From CAYVTD01 sp964454445 (GTDB lineage: Bacteria; Bacteroidota; Ignavibacteria; Kapaibacteriales; UBA2268): 64,000 bases of DNA. The position numbers and the translations under genes are program-made. The DNA lies in NCBI GenBank assembly GCA_964454445.1, contig CAYVTD010000003.1:49366-113365 (forward strand). Reading direction: 5' to 3'. The notes under the pieces were generated by a model that made no database searches, had not been told where the DNA came from, and saw only the letters and a program-made list of their open reading frames with translations. This document shows positions 1 to 9,900 of the stretch, one piece after another (the stretch's first letter is position 1; every line of letters begins with the position of its first letter).

Positions 1-296
1 AATCATTTGGCGAAGGACTTCGCCCTTTAGCTATTCGAACTGTGAAATGGGACCTTATTCAGGAAAAAATTATTGAAAAAGAAGGGCTTGAGGTCGAAGA
101 TACCGATATTGAAAGTCTAATAGAATATAATCTCCAGAACATCAAAGGCGACAGAGAAACAATAAGGAAATCTTTGATGAGCAATCACAACATCACTGGC
201 AGGGTCCTTGCAAAAAAGGTAATGGATTTCTTGATGGATTTTGCGATAACTCAAGAAACAGATTTCGATGGTAACCCACTCGAAGAAGAGGACTAA
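1..296 (+). CDS. tig: trigger factor, C-terminal fragment (5' end outside window)
   Basis: This is the 3' end of a trigger factor gene, the ribosome-associated chaperone and peptidyl-prolyl isomerase. The frame is open from base 3 to the left edge, so the gene starts outside the window; an in-frame GTG at 42 is almost certainly internal. The segment LRPLAIRTVKWDLIQEKI, then acidic residues and ESLIEYNLQNIKGD, matches the end of the C-terminal chaperone domain, where a conserved A-x-R-x-V-K-x-x-L-I helix precedes the last arm. The protein ends in an acidic GNPLEEED tail. It converges on the tolC-like gene, with only six bases between the stop codons. Identification rests on about 98 residues. 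Confidence 0.8.
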   Translation, partial: SFGEGLRPLAIRTVKWDLIQEKIIEKEGLEVEDTDIESLIEYNLQNIKGDRETIRKSLMSNHNITGRVLAKKVMDFLMDFAITQETDFDGNPLEEED

Positions 297-302
297 GGCC
301 TA

Positions 303-1607
303 CTATTCTAATAGCAAGCCGCTGATTCTAAGCAATTCAGCCTGACTTTGCTTGTAATTGTATTTGGCAGAGACGAGTCTACTAAATGCTTGCACATAAG
401 TTTTCTGGGCTTCTCTTAAATCCAAAGGCGAATATGTGCCAAGTTTTAATTGCTCATAGGCGATGTCGAGAGCTTCTTTGGCTGCAATGACATTTTCATT
501 TTCGAGTTCGACGATTTCAAGTTGTTTGCTATAATGGCTATATGCGATTCTCAATTCTGTGACTACCCTTAATTTAGTTTGCGAAAAGAGCAGTTCGTTG
601 TTTTCGAGCATAATCCTTGCGTTTTGCGACTGGATAGAGGTGTTCATTCCATTGAATAAATTCATACTAAAATTAACACCATATCTGAAGGACAAGCTCG
701 TATTACGAGCCATAAATCCTGATTCCGAGCGGGAATCTGACAGTTCATAATTGGCAAATAACCTGATGTTTGGATAATACATAGATTCGCTTATTGTAAC
801 GTTGTTTTTTGCGGCAGAAATAGATTTTTCTGCAAGAATAATGTCTTTGTTTCTTTTTAGAGCATAATCCAACAAAACAGAGAATTCCAGATGTTCGTTC
901 ATATCGATGGAATCGGTAACGACGAATTGAGTTTCTGGATCACGAGCGAGCAATTCGTTGAGCGAGTATTGAAGCTGTTGTATTCTCGATTCTATCTGTA
1001 ATTTGTCGCTTTTGTCGCTGTTGTAATATACTTTTGCCTGCAAGAAGTCGAGTTTTGACGAAGAGCCAAGCTGAAACCTTTCGTCGAATATTCGTAATCG
1101 CTCCGCTGAAAAATCGATGGCTTGTTCTGTTGCACTTAAGATAGTATTTTGAGTAACTATATCGTAATATAGTCGATAGACGTCCAAGGCAGTTTGCTCC
1201 ATATTTTTTTGTAACTCTTCGAGCGCGGCTTCGTCGAGCGTTTCGAGCATTTCTTTTGTTGCAAACATTTTCATACCGTCGAAAATTTGCCAGTTCACCT
1301 CGGCTGTGGCTAAAAGTGATTTGCTTGATGCACCTGTTTTTTCAATAGATTGACCGCTGAAAAAATTTTGCTTAACATTTTGAGTACTTTTGGTATAATT
1401 ACCTAGTAAATCGACTGATGGTAGAAAGCCTGCGTTACCGAAAGAGTTATTGTTTGAAGCAATTATAGCAAAATTCTTTTCTATTTGTACTGAATAGCAG
1501 TTTCGGAGTGCAATGTTCTTCGCTTGTTCGAACGAGAGTTCCTCTTGTGAGAATGTGAGTGAATAATTAAGGAAAGCAAATAAAGCAATAACATTTATTA
1601 ATTTCAT
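303..1607 (-). CDS. TolC-family outer membrane efflux protein
   Basis: A 434-residue outer membrane factor of the TolC/OEP family, expected to form a trimeric channel and periplasmic tunnel for a tripartite exporter. A signal peptide of about 20 residues ends at LTFSQ. Two OEP repeats follow (roughly residues 25-210 and 235-430), rich in long amphipathic helices such as LRIFDERFQLGSSSKLDFLQA and the matching KLGTYSPLDLREAQKTYVQA in the second half; this internal duplication is typical of the family. Length is normal. It follows the PBP2 gene by 24 bases and is probably co-transcribed with it. No membrane-fusion protein or inner-membrane pump is nearby, so the substrate cannot be inferred. Confidence 0.9.
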   Translation of the reverse strand: MKLINVIALFAFLNYSLTFSQEELSFEQAKNIALRNCYSVQIEKNFAIIASNNNSFGNAGFLPSVDLLGNYTKSTQNVKQNFFSGQSIEKTGASSKSLLATAEVNWQIFDGMKMFATKEMLETLDEAALEELQKNMEQTALDVYRLYYDIVTQNTILSATEQAIDFSAERLRIFDERFQLGSSSKLDFLQAKVYYNSDKSDKLQIESRIQQLQYSLNELLARDPETQFVVTDSIDMNEHLEFSVLLDYALKRNKDIILAEKSISAAKNNVTISESMYYPNIRLFANYELSDSRSESGFMARNTSLSFRYGVNFSMNLFNGMNTSIQSQNARIMLENNELLFSQTKLRVVTELRIAYSHYSKQLEIVELENENVIAAKEALDIAYEQLKLGTYSPLDLREAQKTYVQAFSRLVSAKYNYKQSQAELLRISGLLLE

Positions 1608-1631
1608 TTTTTATCTCTTATTTTTAATAAA

Positions 1632-3476
1632 TTAATCAGGAATAACAACAGCATGAGTAGAATCTGAAACTTGTTGAAAAAGCTCCCAAGGATAGCGATA
1701 ACTATCAGGGAAGAAATAAGCTTTATAAATCTCTCTTGCTATTGGTGCAGCTGATTCGCTGCCATAGCCGCCATTTTGCACCATCACCGTAACCACAATC
1801 TCCGGTTTATCGTAAGGGGCAAAGCTTGTGAACCAGGAGTGAGATCTATTAGGTGGATTTTGGGCTGTTCCTGTTTTTCCACAAATAAAGATACCGGGCA
1901 ATCTTACATTTTGGGCAGTTCCACCTGGGAGATTGACAGCACCGTACATACCTTTTTTAACAGTTCTGAAAATATCTTTTCGGATAGGTAGCTCTCTTTG
2001 GTTAAAGTCAATTCTTTCTTTTTTAAATGTAATATTGTTATACATATCCCTAACAATGTGAGGTTGATAATAGGTACCTTCGTTAGCAATGGTGGAAGTA
2101 TAGGCAGCTATTTGAAGAGGGGTAACAGTTAGTTCACCTTGCCCAATACCGTAATTGATAATCATTCCTTTGGGGATACTGTTGAGTTTTTTATTCTTAT
2201 TCAACCATTCTCTTGTAGGAAGTATGCCAGAGCGTTCTCCGGGGATATCAATACCTGTCGGGGCGCCAAATCCGAACATTTTTGCATATTTGATAATGTT
2301 GTCAAAACCGATCATCAGCGAAAGTTTATAATAAAAAACATTGCAAGATACCCTGATAGAGTTTTCGACATTGTAATCGCCTGGTGGGGCGTGGCATCCG
2401 GCTTTTCTATTTCCCAACTGGAAAAAGCCATCGCTATGTATCATCGAATTTGAGTTAATAATACCCTCTTGCAAGCCAGCTATTGCCATTAACATTTTAA
2501 TTGTCGAGCCGGGAGGGAATTTGGATTGAATAGCCCGGTTTAGCATAGGATATGACTTGTTATTGTATAAATAATCAGAGAACTCTTGTGAAATCTTGCC
2601 GGTAAACGAGCGCAAATCGAAATCAGGGCTGCTAGCAAGAGCAAGAATCTCACCATTACGAGGATCCATTACTATGACAGTGCCTTTTTTTCCTTTCAAA
2701 AGATTCTCGGAAATAGTCTGCAAACGCGAGTCTATGGTCAGATACAAATCAAATCCATTTCTTGAAGGCAGATCGATACGTCCTTTGTCGAAGCTTTCAA
2801 TAACTTCTCCTTGCCGGTTTACAGCAATAAATTTTACTCCTTTCGAGCCAAAAAGCTCGCTATTGTAACTATTTTCGAGGCCTGACTGCCCGATGATGTC
2901 TCCTGACTTAAAAAATTCCATCTTTTTTAATTGCTTCTCATTGATTTCGCGTGTAAAGCCCAACACGTGCGTCATCTTACACGAATCTCCGAGCATGTAT
3001 AGTCGTTTTGATTCATTAATCACATCAATACCTGGGAGTAATTCAGAATTTTCTTCGATTTCTACGAGTTTTTCGTAACTAATATCGCGATAGATTTTTA
3101 TAGGCGAGAAGATTATGTCCCGATAATTGCTGTTGAGAAGCTTATTAATAAATTTTGTATCTAAATCCAAAATGGAATACAATAATGGCAGGGCCTCTTC
3201 TTTAAAGAGATGTGGTGTTAGCGTTACAGTAAATGATGGCTCGTTGTGGACTAATAGTTTGTTGTTCCTGTCAAAAATATTACCTCGAAATGGCTCGACA
3301 ACATTTTCTTTTATTGCCTGTGCTTCGCTTTTTAATCTAAGCACATTTCCTGAGATTATCTGGAGGTAAGCAAGTCGTCCTGTAAAGATAATAGCAATAC
3401 AGACAAGAATAACAAGAAAGATATTCTGGCGTATCTTCGAGGCAAATTCTGGATTTACATCATAAACTTCTGGCAT
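1632..3476 (-). CDS. mrdA: penicillin-binding protein 2 (elongasome transpeptidase)
   Basis: A 614-residue class B PBP that cross-links peptidoglycan during cell elongation, with SEDS partner RodA and the MreBCD complex. One membrane helix lies at about residues 17-38, then the pedestal/dimerisation domain (with GRxAYLQ and R-G-x-I-F-D-R-N near residues 60-70), then the transpeptidase domain. All three catalytic motifs are visible: SxxK as STIK with the acylated serine at 324, SCN near 378, and KTGT near 532. It has the usual PBP2 length and a short C-terminal extension. mreBCD and rodA, common neighbours, are not in the window; instead a tolC-like gene follows after 24 bases. The start sits 170 bases from a divergently transcribed gene. 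Confidence 0.93.
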   Translation of the reverse strand: MPEVYDVNPEFASKIRQNIFLVILVCIAIIFTGRLAYLQIISGNVLRLKSEAQAIKENVVEPFRGNIFDRNNKLLVHNEPSFTVTLTPHLFKEEALPLLYSILDLDTKFINKLLNSNYRDIIFSPIKIYRDISYEKLVEIEENSELLPGIDVINESKRLYMLGDSCKMTHVLGFTREINEKQLKKMEFFKSGDIIGQSGLENSYNSELFGSKGVKFIAVNRQGEVIESFDKGRIDLPSRNGFDLYLTIDSRLQTISENLLKGKKGTVIVMDPRNGEILALASSPDFDLRSFTGKISQEFSDYLYNNKSYPMLNRAIQSKFPPGSTIKMLMAIAGLQEGIINSNSMIHSDGFFQLGNRKAGCHAPPGDYNVENSIRVSCNVFYYKLSLMIGFDNIIKYAKMFGFGAPTGIDIPGERSGILPTREWLNKNKKLNSIPKGMIINYGIGQGELTVTPLQIAAYTSTIANEGTYYQPHIVRDMYNNITFKKERIDFNQRELPIRKDIFRTVKKGMYGAVNLPGGTAQNVRLPGIFICGKTGTAQNPPNRSHSWFTSFAPYDKPEIVVTVMVQNGGYGSESAAPIAREIYKAYFFPDSYRYPWELFQQVSDSTHAVVIPD

Positions 3477-3646
3477 TTATACTATCCAAAAAAATATTTT
3501 TTTAATTAATTGCGACAAATATATAATTTTCAATAATTAGAGACGTATTAAAGAATTCAAACACAAAAAAAAGATTTTGATTTGATTTTTTAAGACGTTT
3601 CAATGATAAAATTTATGCAAAAATACGTAATTTTCTTGATGCAACA

Positions 3647-4048
3647 ATGATAAATAAAATAATTGATATCCTTCAGTTTCGCGAAAGCAGCGAGGCAGAC
3701 AATGAAACTGACCAGCCATCGGTAACAACTGGTTCGGTTGTGTGGGGAGTGATATTGCGTTCTGCAATTATCATAACAGCTAGCTTCTTATTTGTAAATC
3801 CCTTGTATATTCGACAGTATTGGTGGATTATTCTGTTTGCTCTCTGGGGACTTGTTTTTTATCCTGCATACCGGCAATATCAAAGTTACAACAAGCGGAT
3901 AAAAACTCTCGAAGACGAGACTTTGTGTGGTTCGTGCAAGCATTTCGATTCGACTGGGCAAATGTGCAGACTTTACGATCAGCATATAAGCCGCAACCAT
4001 ATACCTTGCGAAGGGCTCGATTGGGAACCAAAGAACTTTGAACTGTAA
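3647..4048 (+). CDS. small membrane protein with C-terminal Cys4 cluster, unknown function
   Basis: I do not recognise the family of this 133-residue protein. Two hydrophobic segments (about residues 33-52 and 58-75) predict a hairpin in the inner membrane. A short basic linker leads to a cytoplasmic-type tail carrying C94-x2-C97, C107 and C121, a spacing suited to a zinc site or a small Fe-S site; the tail ends in a Trp-Glu-Pro stretch. Soluble cysteine-rich modules with C-x2-C-x-H-F and a later C-x-L-Y occur in small bacterial proteins of unknown role. The gene stands alone between divergent mrdA and convergent fliO. Metal binding is inference. Confidence 0.65.
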   Translation: MINKIIDILQFRESSEADNETDQPSVTTGSVVWGVILRSAIIITASFLFVNPLYIRQYWWIILFALWGLVFYPAYRQYQSYNKRIKTLEDETLCGSCKHFDSTGQMCRLYDQHISRNHIPCEGLDWEPKNFEL

Positions 4049-4087
4049 AAACCAATAAAGTTAGTTACAATTACATACAAGTCAATA

Positions 4088-4495
4088 TTAGTTAGTCTTT
4101 TTAAATGCTGATATCAGGAATGAAGTAAAAGAGAGGTTTTGCTCCAATTCCATTTTCTTTTTCTCATCGCTAAGCATTTGTTTGGCAAAGTCGTGGCTAA
4201 GAGCTTTATTTTCTTCGATAGATATTGTTTCGTTGAAAGTAGGATCTTCTGTGAGGTCTGAGATAAGGTTGATATTGTGGTCGGTTGCACCGACAAGCAA
4301 AGTCTTTTCGTCTGCTTTTATAATATAAAGATGCGTTTTTGGCTGCAAGCTTATTCTGGATAGTATCTTGAGTTCCAAGCCGCTGTTAGAGACATTTTTT
4401 TTGATTACGAGGCGTTTTACTAAATAAAGGCTTAATGCAATAACTGCAACGGCTATACCTAATGTGAAAAATGCTTTGAACATTGTATCATCCAT
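4088..4495 (-). CDS. fliO: flagellar biosynthesis protein FliO
   Basis: A 135-residue FliO-type protein, which helps assemble the FliP/FliQ/FliR export gate of the flagellar type III apparatus. A single membrane helix spans about residues 8-30. The cytoplasmic domain has the family signature: a basic segment after the helix, then LKILSRISLQPKTHLYIIK and LLVGATDHNINLI. FliO is poorly conserved in general, but length, topology, this signature and position after fliN agree. It starts 39 bases after fliN and is the last gene of the flagellar operon here; fliP, fliQ and fliR, which often follow, are absent and must be elsewhere. Confidence 0.85.
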   Translation of the reverse strand: MDDTMFKAFFTLGIAVAVIALSLYLVKRLVIKKNVSNSGLELKILSRISLQPKTHLYIIKADEKTLLVGATDHNINLISDLTEDPTFNETISIEENKALSHDFAKQMLSDEKKKMELEQNLSFTSFLISAFKKTN

Positions 4496-4534
4496 GATAC
4501 GAATTACTCCTGTGAATGAGAAAAAACAATATAA

Positions 4535-4969
4535 CTATCTTTTAACAGAGCGCAAGCGGTCGGTAGGATCAACCAGCGTTGTAATACGAATACCGAAATG
4601 CTTGTCGATGACAACGACTTCGCCTTCAGCCACTTTCTTTCCATTAATCAACACATCGACTGGCTCGCTAACGAGTTTTTCAAATTCGATAACAGATCCT
4701 CTGCCAAGCCGGAGGATTTCGCGAATAAGCATGTTTGTCCGCCCGAGTTCGATGGAAACAGGCAATTGTAAGTCGTAAAGAAGCTCGAGTTTAGGATCTA
4801 AAGGTGAATAAATAGTGCTATCACTAGGAAAATCCAAGTCAGGAAATTTATCTTTTTTTCCAGCATCTTTACTTTTTTCCGATTCTTGTTGCTCTGCTTG
4901 TTCATCATCTAGATCAGCGAGGTTACCTGTATTAATAAGAGCATCGATTTCGTCTTGAGACATAGTCAT
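4535..4969 (-). CDS. fliN: flagellar motor switch protein FliN, with an N-terminal EIDAL motif
   Basis: A 144-residue C-ring component that, with FliM and FliG, switches rotation and docks the export ATPase complex. The C-terminal SpoA domain (about residues 65-144) is classical: LYDLQLPVSIELGRT, then ILRLGRGSVIEFEKL, PVDVLINGK, GEVVVIDKHFGIRIT. An acidic Glu/Asp/Lys-rich linker precedes it. Unusually, the first residues read MSQDEIDALI, the CheY-P-binding type motif normally found at the FliM or FliY N-terminus. The ATG two codons before MSQDE could be replaced by the second Met. The gene lies three bases after fliM and is surely co-transcribed with it. Confidence 0.93.
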   Translation of the reverse strand: MTMSQDEIDALINTGNLADLDDEQAEQQESEKSKDAGKKDKFPDLDFPSDSTIYSPLDPKLELLYDLQLPVSIELGRTNMLIREILRLGRGSVIEFEKLVSEPVDVLINGKKVAEGEVVVIDKHFGIRITTLVDPTDRLRSVKR

Positions 4970-4972
4970 ATA

Positions 4973-6004
4973 TTATTCCTCCTCTTTGAATGAAATATCT
5001 TGATCTACGAGGTCATCTTCGGTCAGTTGGCGGGTAATCCTAACAGCCTTTTTTCCTTCGACGCTGCCAGGTCGAGCGGCGAGCTTGCGTTTTCTTCCGA
5101 TAAAGACTTCGATTTCTTGATTTATTCTTTTATCGAGCTTAATCACATCGCCTGACTGGAGTTGCAATAGCTCTCGAACTGTAATGCTGGCACTGCCAAG
5201 TTCAGCTTTGACAGGCAGATAGGTTGTTGACATTTGTTGTTTCATTACCTGCATATTCTCGAGTTGCCGTTTCGGAGACGTTCTGCCAATGGTTGCAGTA
5301 ACTTGCTGCCGGTTCAAGCGGGCTAGAACTTCTTCGAGAGCAAAAGTAGGGAAGCATAGATTCATCAAATATGAATGTACTCCAATATTTACGTCGAAAG
5401 AAACTACAACAACAATTTCCGAAGATGGTGCTATTTGTACAAAATCTGCCTCCATTTCGAGACGCTGATATTTAAAGTGCAAATCGGCAATGGACTGCCA
5501 TGAGTTACGCAAATCGGAAAGACAATGCTCGATAAGCCCGCGAATGACTGCTTGCTCAATCGGAGTTATAGACCTCGTTTTGGCTTGCGTTTCGGCGCTA
5601 CCACCGAGCAAGCGCTCGACGATGGTTAATGCCAATTGGGGGCTAACTTCTAAAATACCGCTTCCGTCGGTGCCTTCTATATCAAAGACATACAAGCAGC
5701 TCGGATTTGCTACAGACAATATGAATTCTGAATAAAACAACTGGTCAACTGATGTTACAGATATGGACACTATAGTTTGCAATTTCGAAACGAGATAATA
5801 GCTAAAGACCTCTGCAAAGCTCTCGTGAACGGTTTGCAAAGTTCTTACCTGATTCTTGGAAATTCGGTTAGGACGGCGAAAATCGTAGCTTGAAATGTCG
5901 CCTTTGTCGATTCTGCCACTTAGAACATCATCGACATCCATCGAACCTGAAGTCATTTCCGAGAGCAGGTTGTCTATTTCGTTTTGCGATAGTACCTCAG
6001 CCAT
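4973..6004 (-). CDS. fliM: flagellar motor switch protein FliM
   Basis: A 343-residue FliM of usual length and order. The N-terminal LSQNEIDNLLSEM segment is the CheY-P-binding motif. The middle domain (about residues 45-230) is CheC-like and starts with YDFRRPNRISKNQVRTL. The C-terminal SpoA domain (about 250-325) contains LPVKAELGSASITVRELL and LQSGDVIKLD and pairs with FliN. It receives phospho-CheY and transmits the signal to FliG. It starts eight bases after fliL. The operon order fliL, fliM, fliN, fliO is standard. Confidence 0.95.
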   Translation of the reverse strand: MAEVLSQNEIDNLLSEMTSGSMDVDDVLSGRIDKGDISSYDFRRPNRISKNQVRTLQTVHESFAEVFSYYLVSKLQTIVSISVTSVDQLFYSEFILSVANPSCLYVFDIEGTDGSGILEVSPQLALTIVERLLGGSAETQAKTRSITPIEQAVIRGLIEHCLSDLRNSWQSIADLHFKYQRLEMEADFVQIAPSSEIVVVVSFDVNIGVHSYLMNLCFPTFALEEVLARLNRQQVTATIGRTSPKRQLENMQVMKQQMSTTYLPVKAELGSASITVRELLQLQSGDVIKLDKRINQEIEVFIGRKRKLAARPGSVEGKKAVRITRQLTEDDLVDQDISFKEEE

Positions 6005-6012
6005 TGTTTCTT

Positions 6013-6660
6013 TTATTGGATTATTATTTCTTGTAAAATCACATCTTTCAGCAGCATTTTCCCTTGGCGGAAAATAGGTTTAAGTTCTTTTTTAAATACA
6101 TTGGGCAGCGAATCCTGTTGCGATTTTATCTGCTCGGCAGTATATTTGCCAAGTACCATATTAACGCCGCCTCTGATACGTGCAATTATTGTTGGCGAAA
6201 GGGCAGCTGCACCTCCTTCCTCTCCACTCTCTTTTTCACCGGGCTTGGTCAAATAAATCAAGCCTAGATTGATGACCACGAAGCGGTCGGTCGAGCCACT
6301 CGGATTGGTGGTTATCCTTCCGGTTTCGACAAAATGAGTGTTTTCATCTTTTTGAAAGAAAGAGACATCTTCTTCGTCCATCCAAGCATCTCTTTTCTTT
6401 TCGGCTTCTTTCGCAAGTTCCTCTTTACTCTTTTCTCCGATTGCTGTACTATCAAGGCGTCCAGCGCCGGTAAGCTGTTTTAGATCTGGAAAAACTAAGA
6501 ATTTAAAAGCTAGAAATAGTATAATTACCATAATTACAACAGTGCCTGCAATGATGCCGACGAGTTGGACAATACCTGGAATACCGGAATTGCCTTTGGG
6601 TTTTTCAGGCACTTGTTTAGGTTCTTTACTCTCTTCGGGCGCCGGTTTGTCTTTTGCCAT
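6013..6660 (-). CDS. fliL: flagellar basal-body-associated protein FliL
   Basis: A 215-residue FliL-family protein, an inner-membrane stator-associated factor. A Lys/Pro/Glu-rich cytoplasmic N-terminus (about 30 residues) precedes one membrane helix (about 30-53). The periplasmic domain has the FliL pattern: FVVINLGLIYLTKPG, a helix starting LSPTIIARIRGGVNMVLGKY, and a C-terminal part with KELKPIF, then VILQEIIIQ. The domain is a stomatin-like fold in known members. It is the first gene of the flagellar operon here; the motor genes motA and motB are not in the window. Confidence 0.85.
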   Translation of the reverse strand: MAKDKPAPEESKEPKQVPEKPKGNSGIPGIVQLVGIIAGTVVIMVIILFLAFKFLVFPDLKQLTGAGRLDSTAIGEKSKEELAKEAEKKRDAWMDEEDVSFFQKDENTHFVETGRITTNPSGSTDRFVVINLGLIYLTKPGEKESGEEGGAAALSPTIIARIRGGVNMVLGKYTAEQIKSQQDSLPNVFKKELKPIFRQGKMLLKDVILQEIIIQ

Positions 6661-6967
6661 TTTTTTAATGCCAATTCTTTGTTAAACTTCTTGTAATTCA
6701 TTTATTGCAAACTTTTGCCAAGCAATAAATATTTATATTGACCGCAAAAAACAAAAGATTATTTTATTTTTATTATCGACATAAAGTCAATAATATTTAA
6801 TGAAAAAAATACTGATTAAAAAACGTGCCACAAGAATGGATTAATTCACCTTGTTGGTTTATAATCAGTTAGCTATGAAACATTTTTCCATTATTTGCTT
6901 AAAAATTTCTTTTGGCGGTTACTATTAGCCTTTCTGATGAATTATGCCTATAAAGCTAATTCTGCCA
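6661..6967. other. 307-base non-coding gap between two minus-strand genes
   Basis: This AT-rich spacer lies between the start of fliL and the stop of the BNR-repeat gene. The only ORFs are 14 and 17 codons long and lack credible initiation signals. No tRNA-like cloverleaf or strong terminator hairpin is visible. It probably carries the promoter for the flagellar operon, but I could not identify a convincing one. Confidence 0.5.
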
Positions 6968-9900
6968 TTATTTTATAATAATTTTCTGAATAAATGATTT
7001 ACCCCCGCAATTGAAAATTGCGAGATATACTCCCGATGGCAACATTCTCAAATCGAGTTTCTGTTGGCTTTTATGACCGGAATTTTTGATGATCGAGCTA
7101 AAGACTTTATTACCAATTAGATTAGTTATTTCAAGTGTAATATCACTGCAAATATTATCGGAAATTTCAAGATAAAAGACTCCATCTGACGGATTGGGGG
7201 TTGTCTTGATAAACGATTCGCTTGCAGATAAATCATCAATTCCTGTTGTGAAAGAGAATTCGTCAGACAAAGTGCTGCAACCATTTTCGCCAAAAACAGC
7301 AACTTGATATTTGCCATTGCTTCCAGGTTTATGTTCATTTGAAATAGCGCCTTGGATAGGATTGCCGTTTAAATACCATTGATAAGCAGAGGCAGATGAT
7401 GAGGTTTTTAAAACAGGACCATCTAAATAAATGTCAGGCTTGGCTGGTACAGGCAAGAAATAGAGATTGAAAATATCTGATGTATCAGAACAACCATTAG
7501 AAGTAATGCCAATGACGGCTATCGGGCCTGCTTCGCTTACTTCAGTAGAAATGCCTGTGGCGCCATTAGACCAATAGTATTCTTTAAAACCAATTGTTGC
7601 CCGGAGACGAACTTTTTCGCCTTCGCAAACTGGATATTTTGTTGCTGTGGATATGGTGATTTCTGGAACACTGAAAACGTTTATTATTACATCTTTCGAA
7701 GATGCTTTGCAACCTTGCTCATCGGTAATGGTAACAAAATAAGTACCTCTTTGATTGACAGTAATGCTTTTCGATGTTTTGCCATTGTTCCATTCGTAAG
7801 AAACGTACCCATCTGGGGCAGTCAATATGCAAGAACCTCCTTGACAAAACTCTGTATCGCCAATTATTGCTATTTCAGGTTTTGCGATATTGCAATTATT
7901 CACTTTTGTTTCCCAAAGTCCACGAGCATAAGTTGCTGCCCTTAATTTACTTGTACCATAATGAATATGTAAATCTGTAACGACTACATTAGGCAAGCCA
8001 TTATCCATTTGTATCCAGTCATTGAGCGTATTATCCTTGTAAAAAACACCGATATCAGTGCCAATATACAAACGGCCGGGCGAATTTTTTTGATATGTAA
8101 TTGCATTTGCAGGTACACTCGGTAAACTACCTGAAATATCTGTTACTTTTATTCCGTTTACCTCCATAACTTTATAACTGTTTTTATATCCGGAAAGGGT
8201 TATCCAACATCTATCTTTGTTTTTTGGATCTGCCTCAATGTCGGATATAGCAGCTCCAGCCCTAAATAATATTGTCCAATTTTTTCCACCGTCGTGGGTT
8301 ACGGCTAGCATATTCATCGAAGATGCATAGATTGTCGAAGCGTCTGCCTCAGTTAAAGCAATGCAGTCGATCTTATAATTACTCGAAGGAAAAGCTATTT
8401 TTTCCCATTGTGCTCCGCGGGTTGTTGTTTTCCAAAGATTTACAAGTCCGACGTACATTACAGCAGGATCTTTGGGATCCATAGCTATTGGCGAAACCCA
8501 AGCACCAGTTTCCCCGGTTGTTCTGTCGTCGAGCATATAGAAAAAGGAAGTTCCTCCATTGGTTGACCGCCAAAATGAGCCGTAGTACATCGAAGCATAC
8601 AAGTATTGCTTGTTTGTATAATCAATTTTGCAGTCCATTCCGTCTCCGCCGAGAATGTTAGACCAGCTTGAGCCGTTTTTGATGTGGGTGCCATTGTCTT
8701 GCGTACCACCAATGATAAAGCTTTCGTCGCCAGGGTATTGGTCGATTTTATAGAATTGCGTAATAGCAAGGGAGTTGCTAAGGTCGGTCCAGTTTTTACC
8801 GCTGTTTGTCGTTTTGTTTACTCCTCCATCGGTACAGGCATAGAGAGCGCCATCGGGGCTGTATTTTAGAGAATGAATATCTGCGTGAATCCACGGGGCA
8901 GTCCAACCCTGCCAATCCGTTACCAAATCGAAGCTCGATCCTCCGTTGCCTGTTTTCCAAACGTTAACTCCTGCAATGAAAACATTGTTTGGATTCTTGG
9001 GGTCAACAACGATGGCTAAATCATACAAACCTTGTCCACCTGCTCCCGAACCGCTTGTATAATAATGCAGGTAGTTGGGGTGAGTCCCTTTTCTTGCTCT
9101 TGTTTCCCAAGATTCGCCACCATCGGTGCTGCGCAAAAAAGAATGGAAACCCATATCATTTCCGGCAGCAATAGCGTAAACTGTATTGGCATCAGCTTTA
9201 GAAACAGCCAAAGCAATACGCACTACATCGTTGAATTGTATTTTTTTTGCAAGCTCACCTGTCTCGGGATTGACAAATGCTATTGAAAATATGTATTTAT
9301 TTTCTGAAACTTCGCGAAATGCCCCAATGATTTTTTCCGGGTCGCTGGAATTAAATTCGAGATCGCGGCAATATAGAGCAGATAATAATTTCCAGGATTC
9401 TCCGCCATCGATGCTTTTGTACAGCCCGGCGCTTGTGCCTGCATAGATGATATTTTCGTTTAGAGGATGCACCAAAATTCTGTTAATCAATAGTTTGTTG
9501 GCAATTTCAAGGTTCTGCCCATATAAAGGCTTGGTTAGTTTCCAGGTAGCGCCATCATCAGTAGTTTTTACTATACCTATGGAATAATTATATAAAACAC
9601 CGAGAAAACCGGCTGCGTCGGCATCGCCGGTAGCGGCATAAACAACAGATGGATTGCTCGGGGCAACAGCGATATCGGATATGCCTATAGAAAGAAATTC
9701 AGTAAAAGGGAAAGTTTGCCATGCGCCTCCACCATTAGTTGTTTTCCATACTCCACCAAAGGAGGCGCCTGTCCAAATGATATTTTTATTTGTCGGGTGG
9801 AAGGAGATGCAATTAGTCCTACCCAAACCTGCCGGTGAATAATCAGGATGTTGCTTGGGCTTTACAAACGGTCCAAGTGCTGTCCATTTGTATAAATTAT

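Noticed and set aside
2139..2453. Plus-strand ORF of 104 codons within mrdA
   Set aside because: It lies fully inside a clearly conserved gene on the other strand and has no recognisable features.
6706..6720. Sigma-54-like promoter (TGGCA and TTGCA on the minus strand) before fliL
   Set aside because: The GG and GC are separated by nine bases; sigma-54 promoters need ten, and this spacing is strict.
6799..6930. Small ORFs of 14 and 17 codons in the 6661-6967 gap
   Set aside because: They are too short, have no ribosome site, and their composition matches the AT-rich background.
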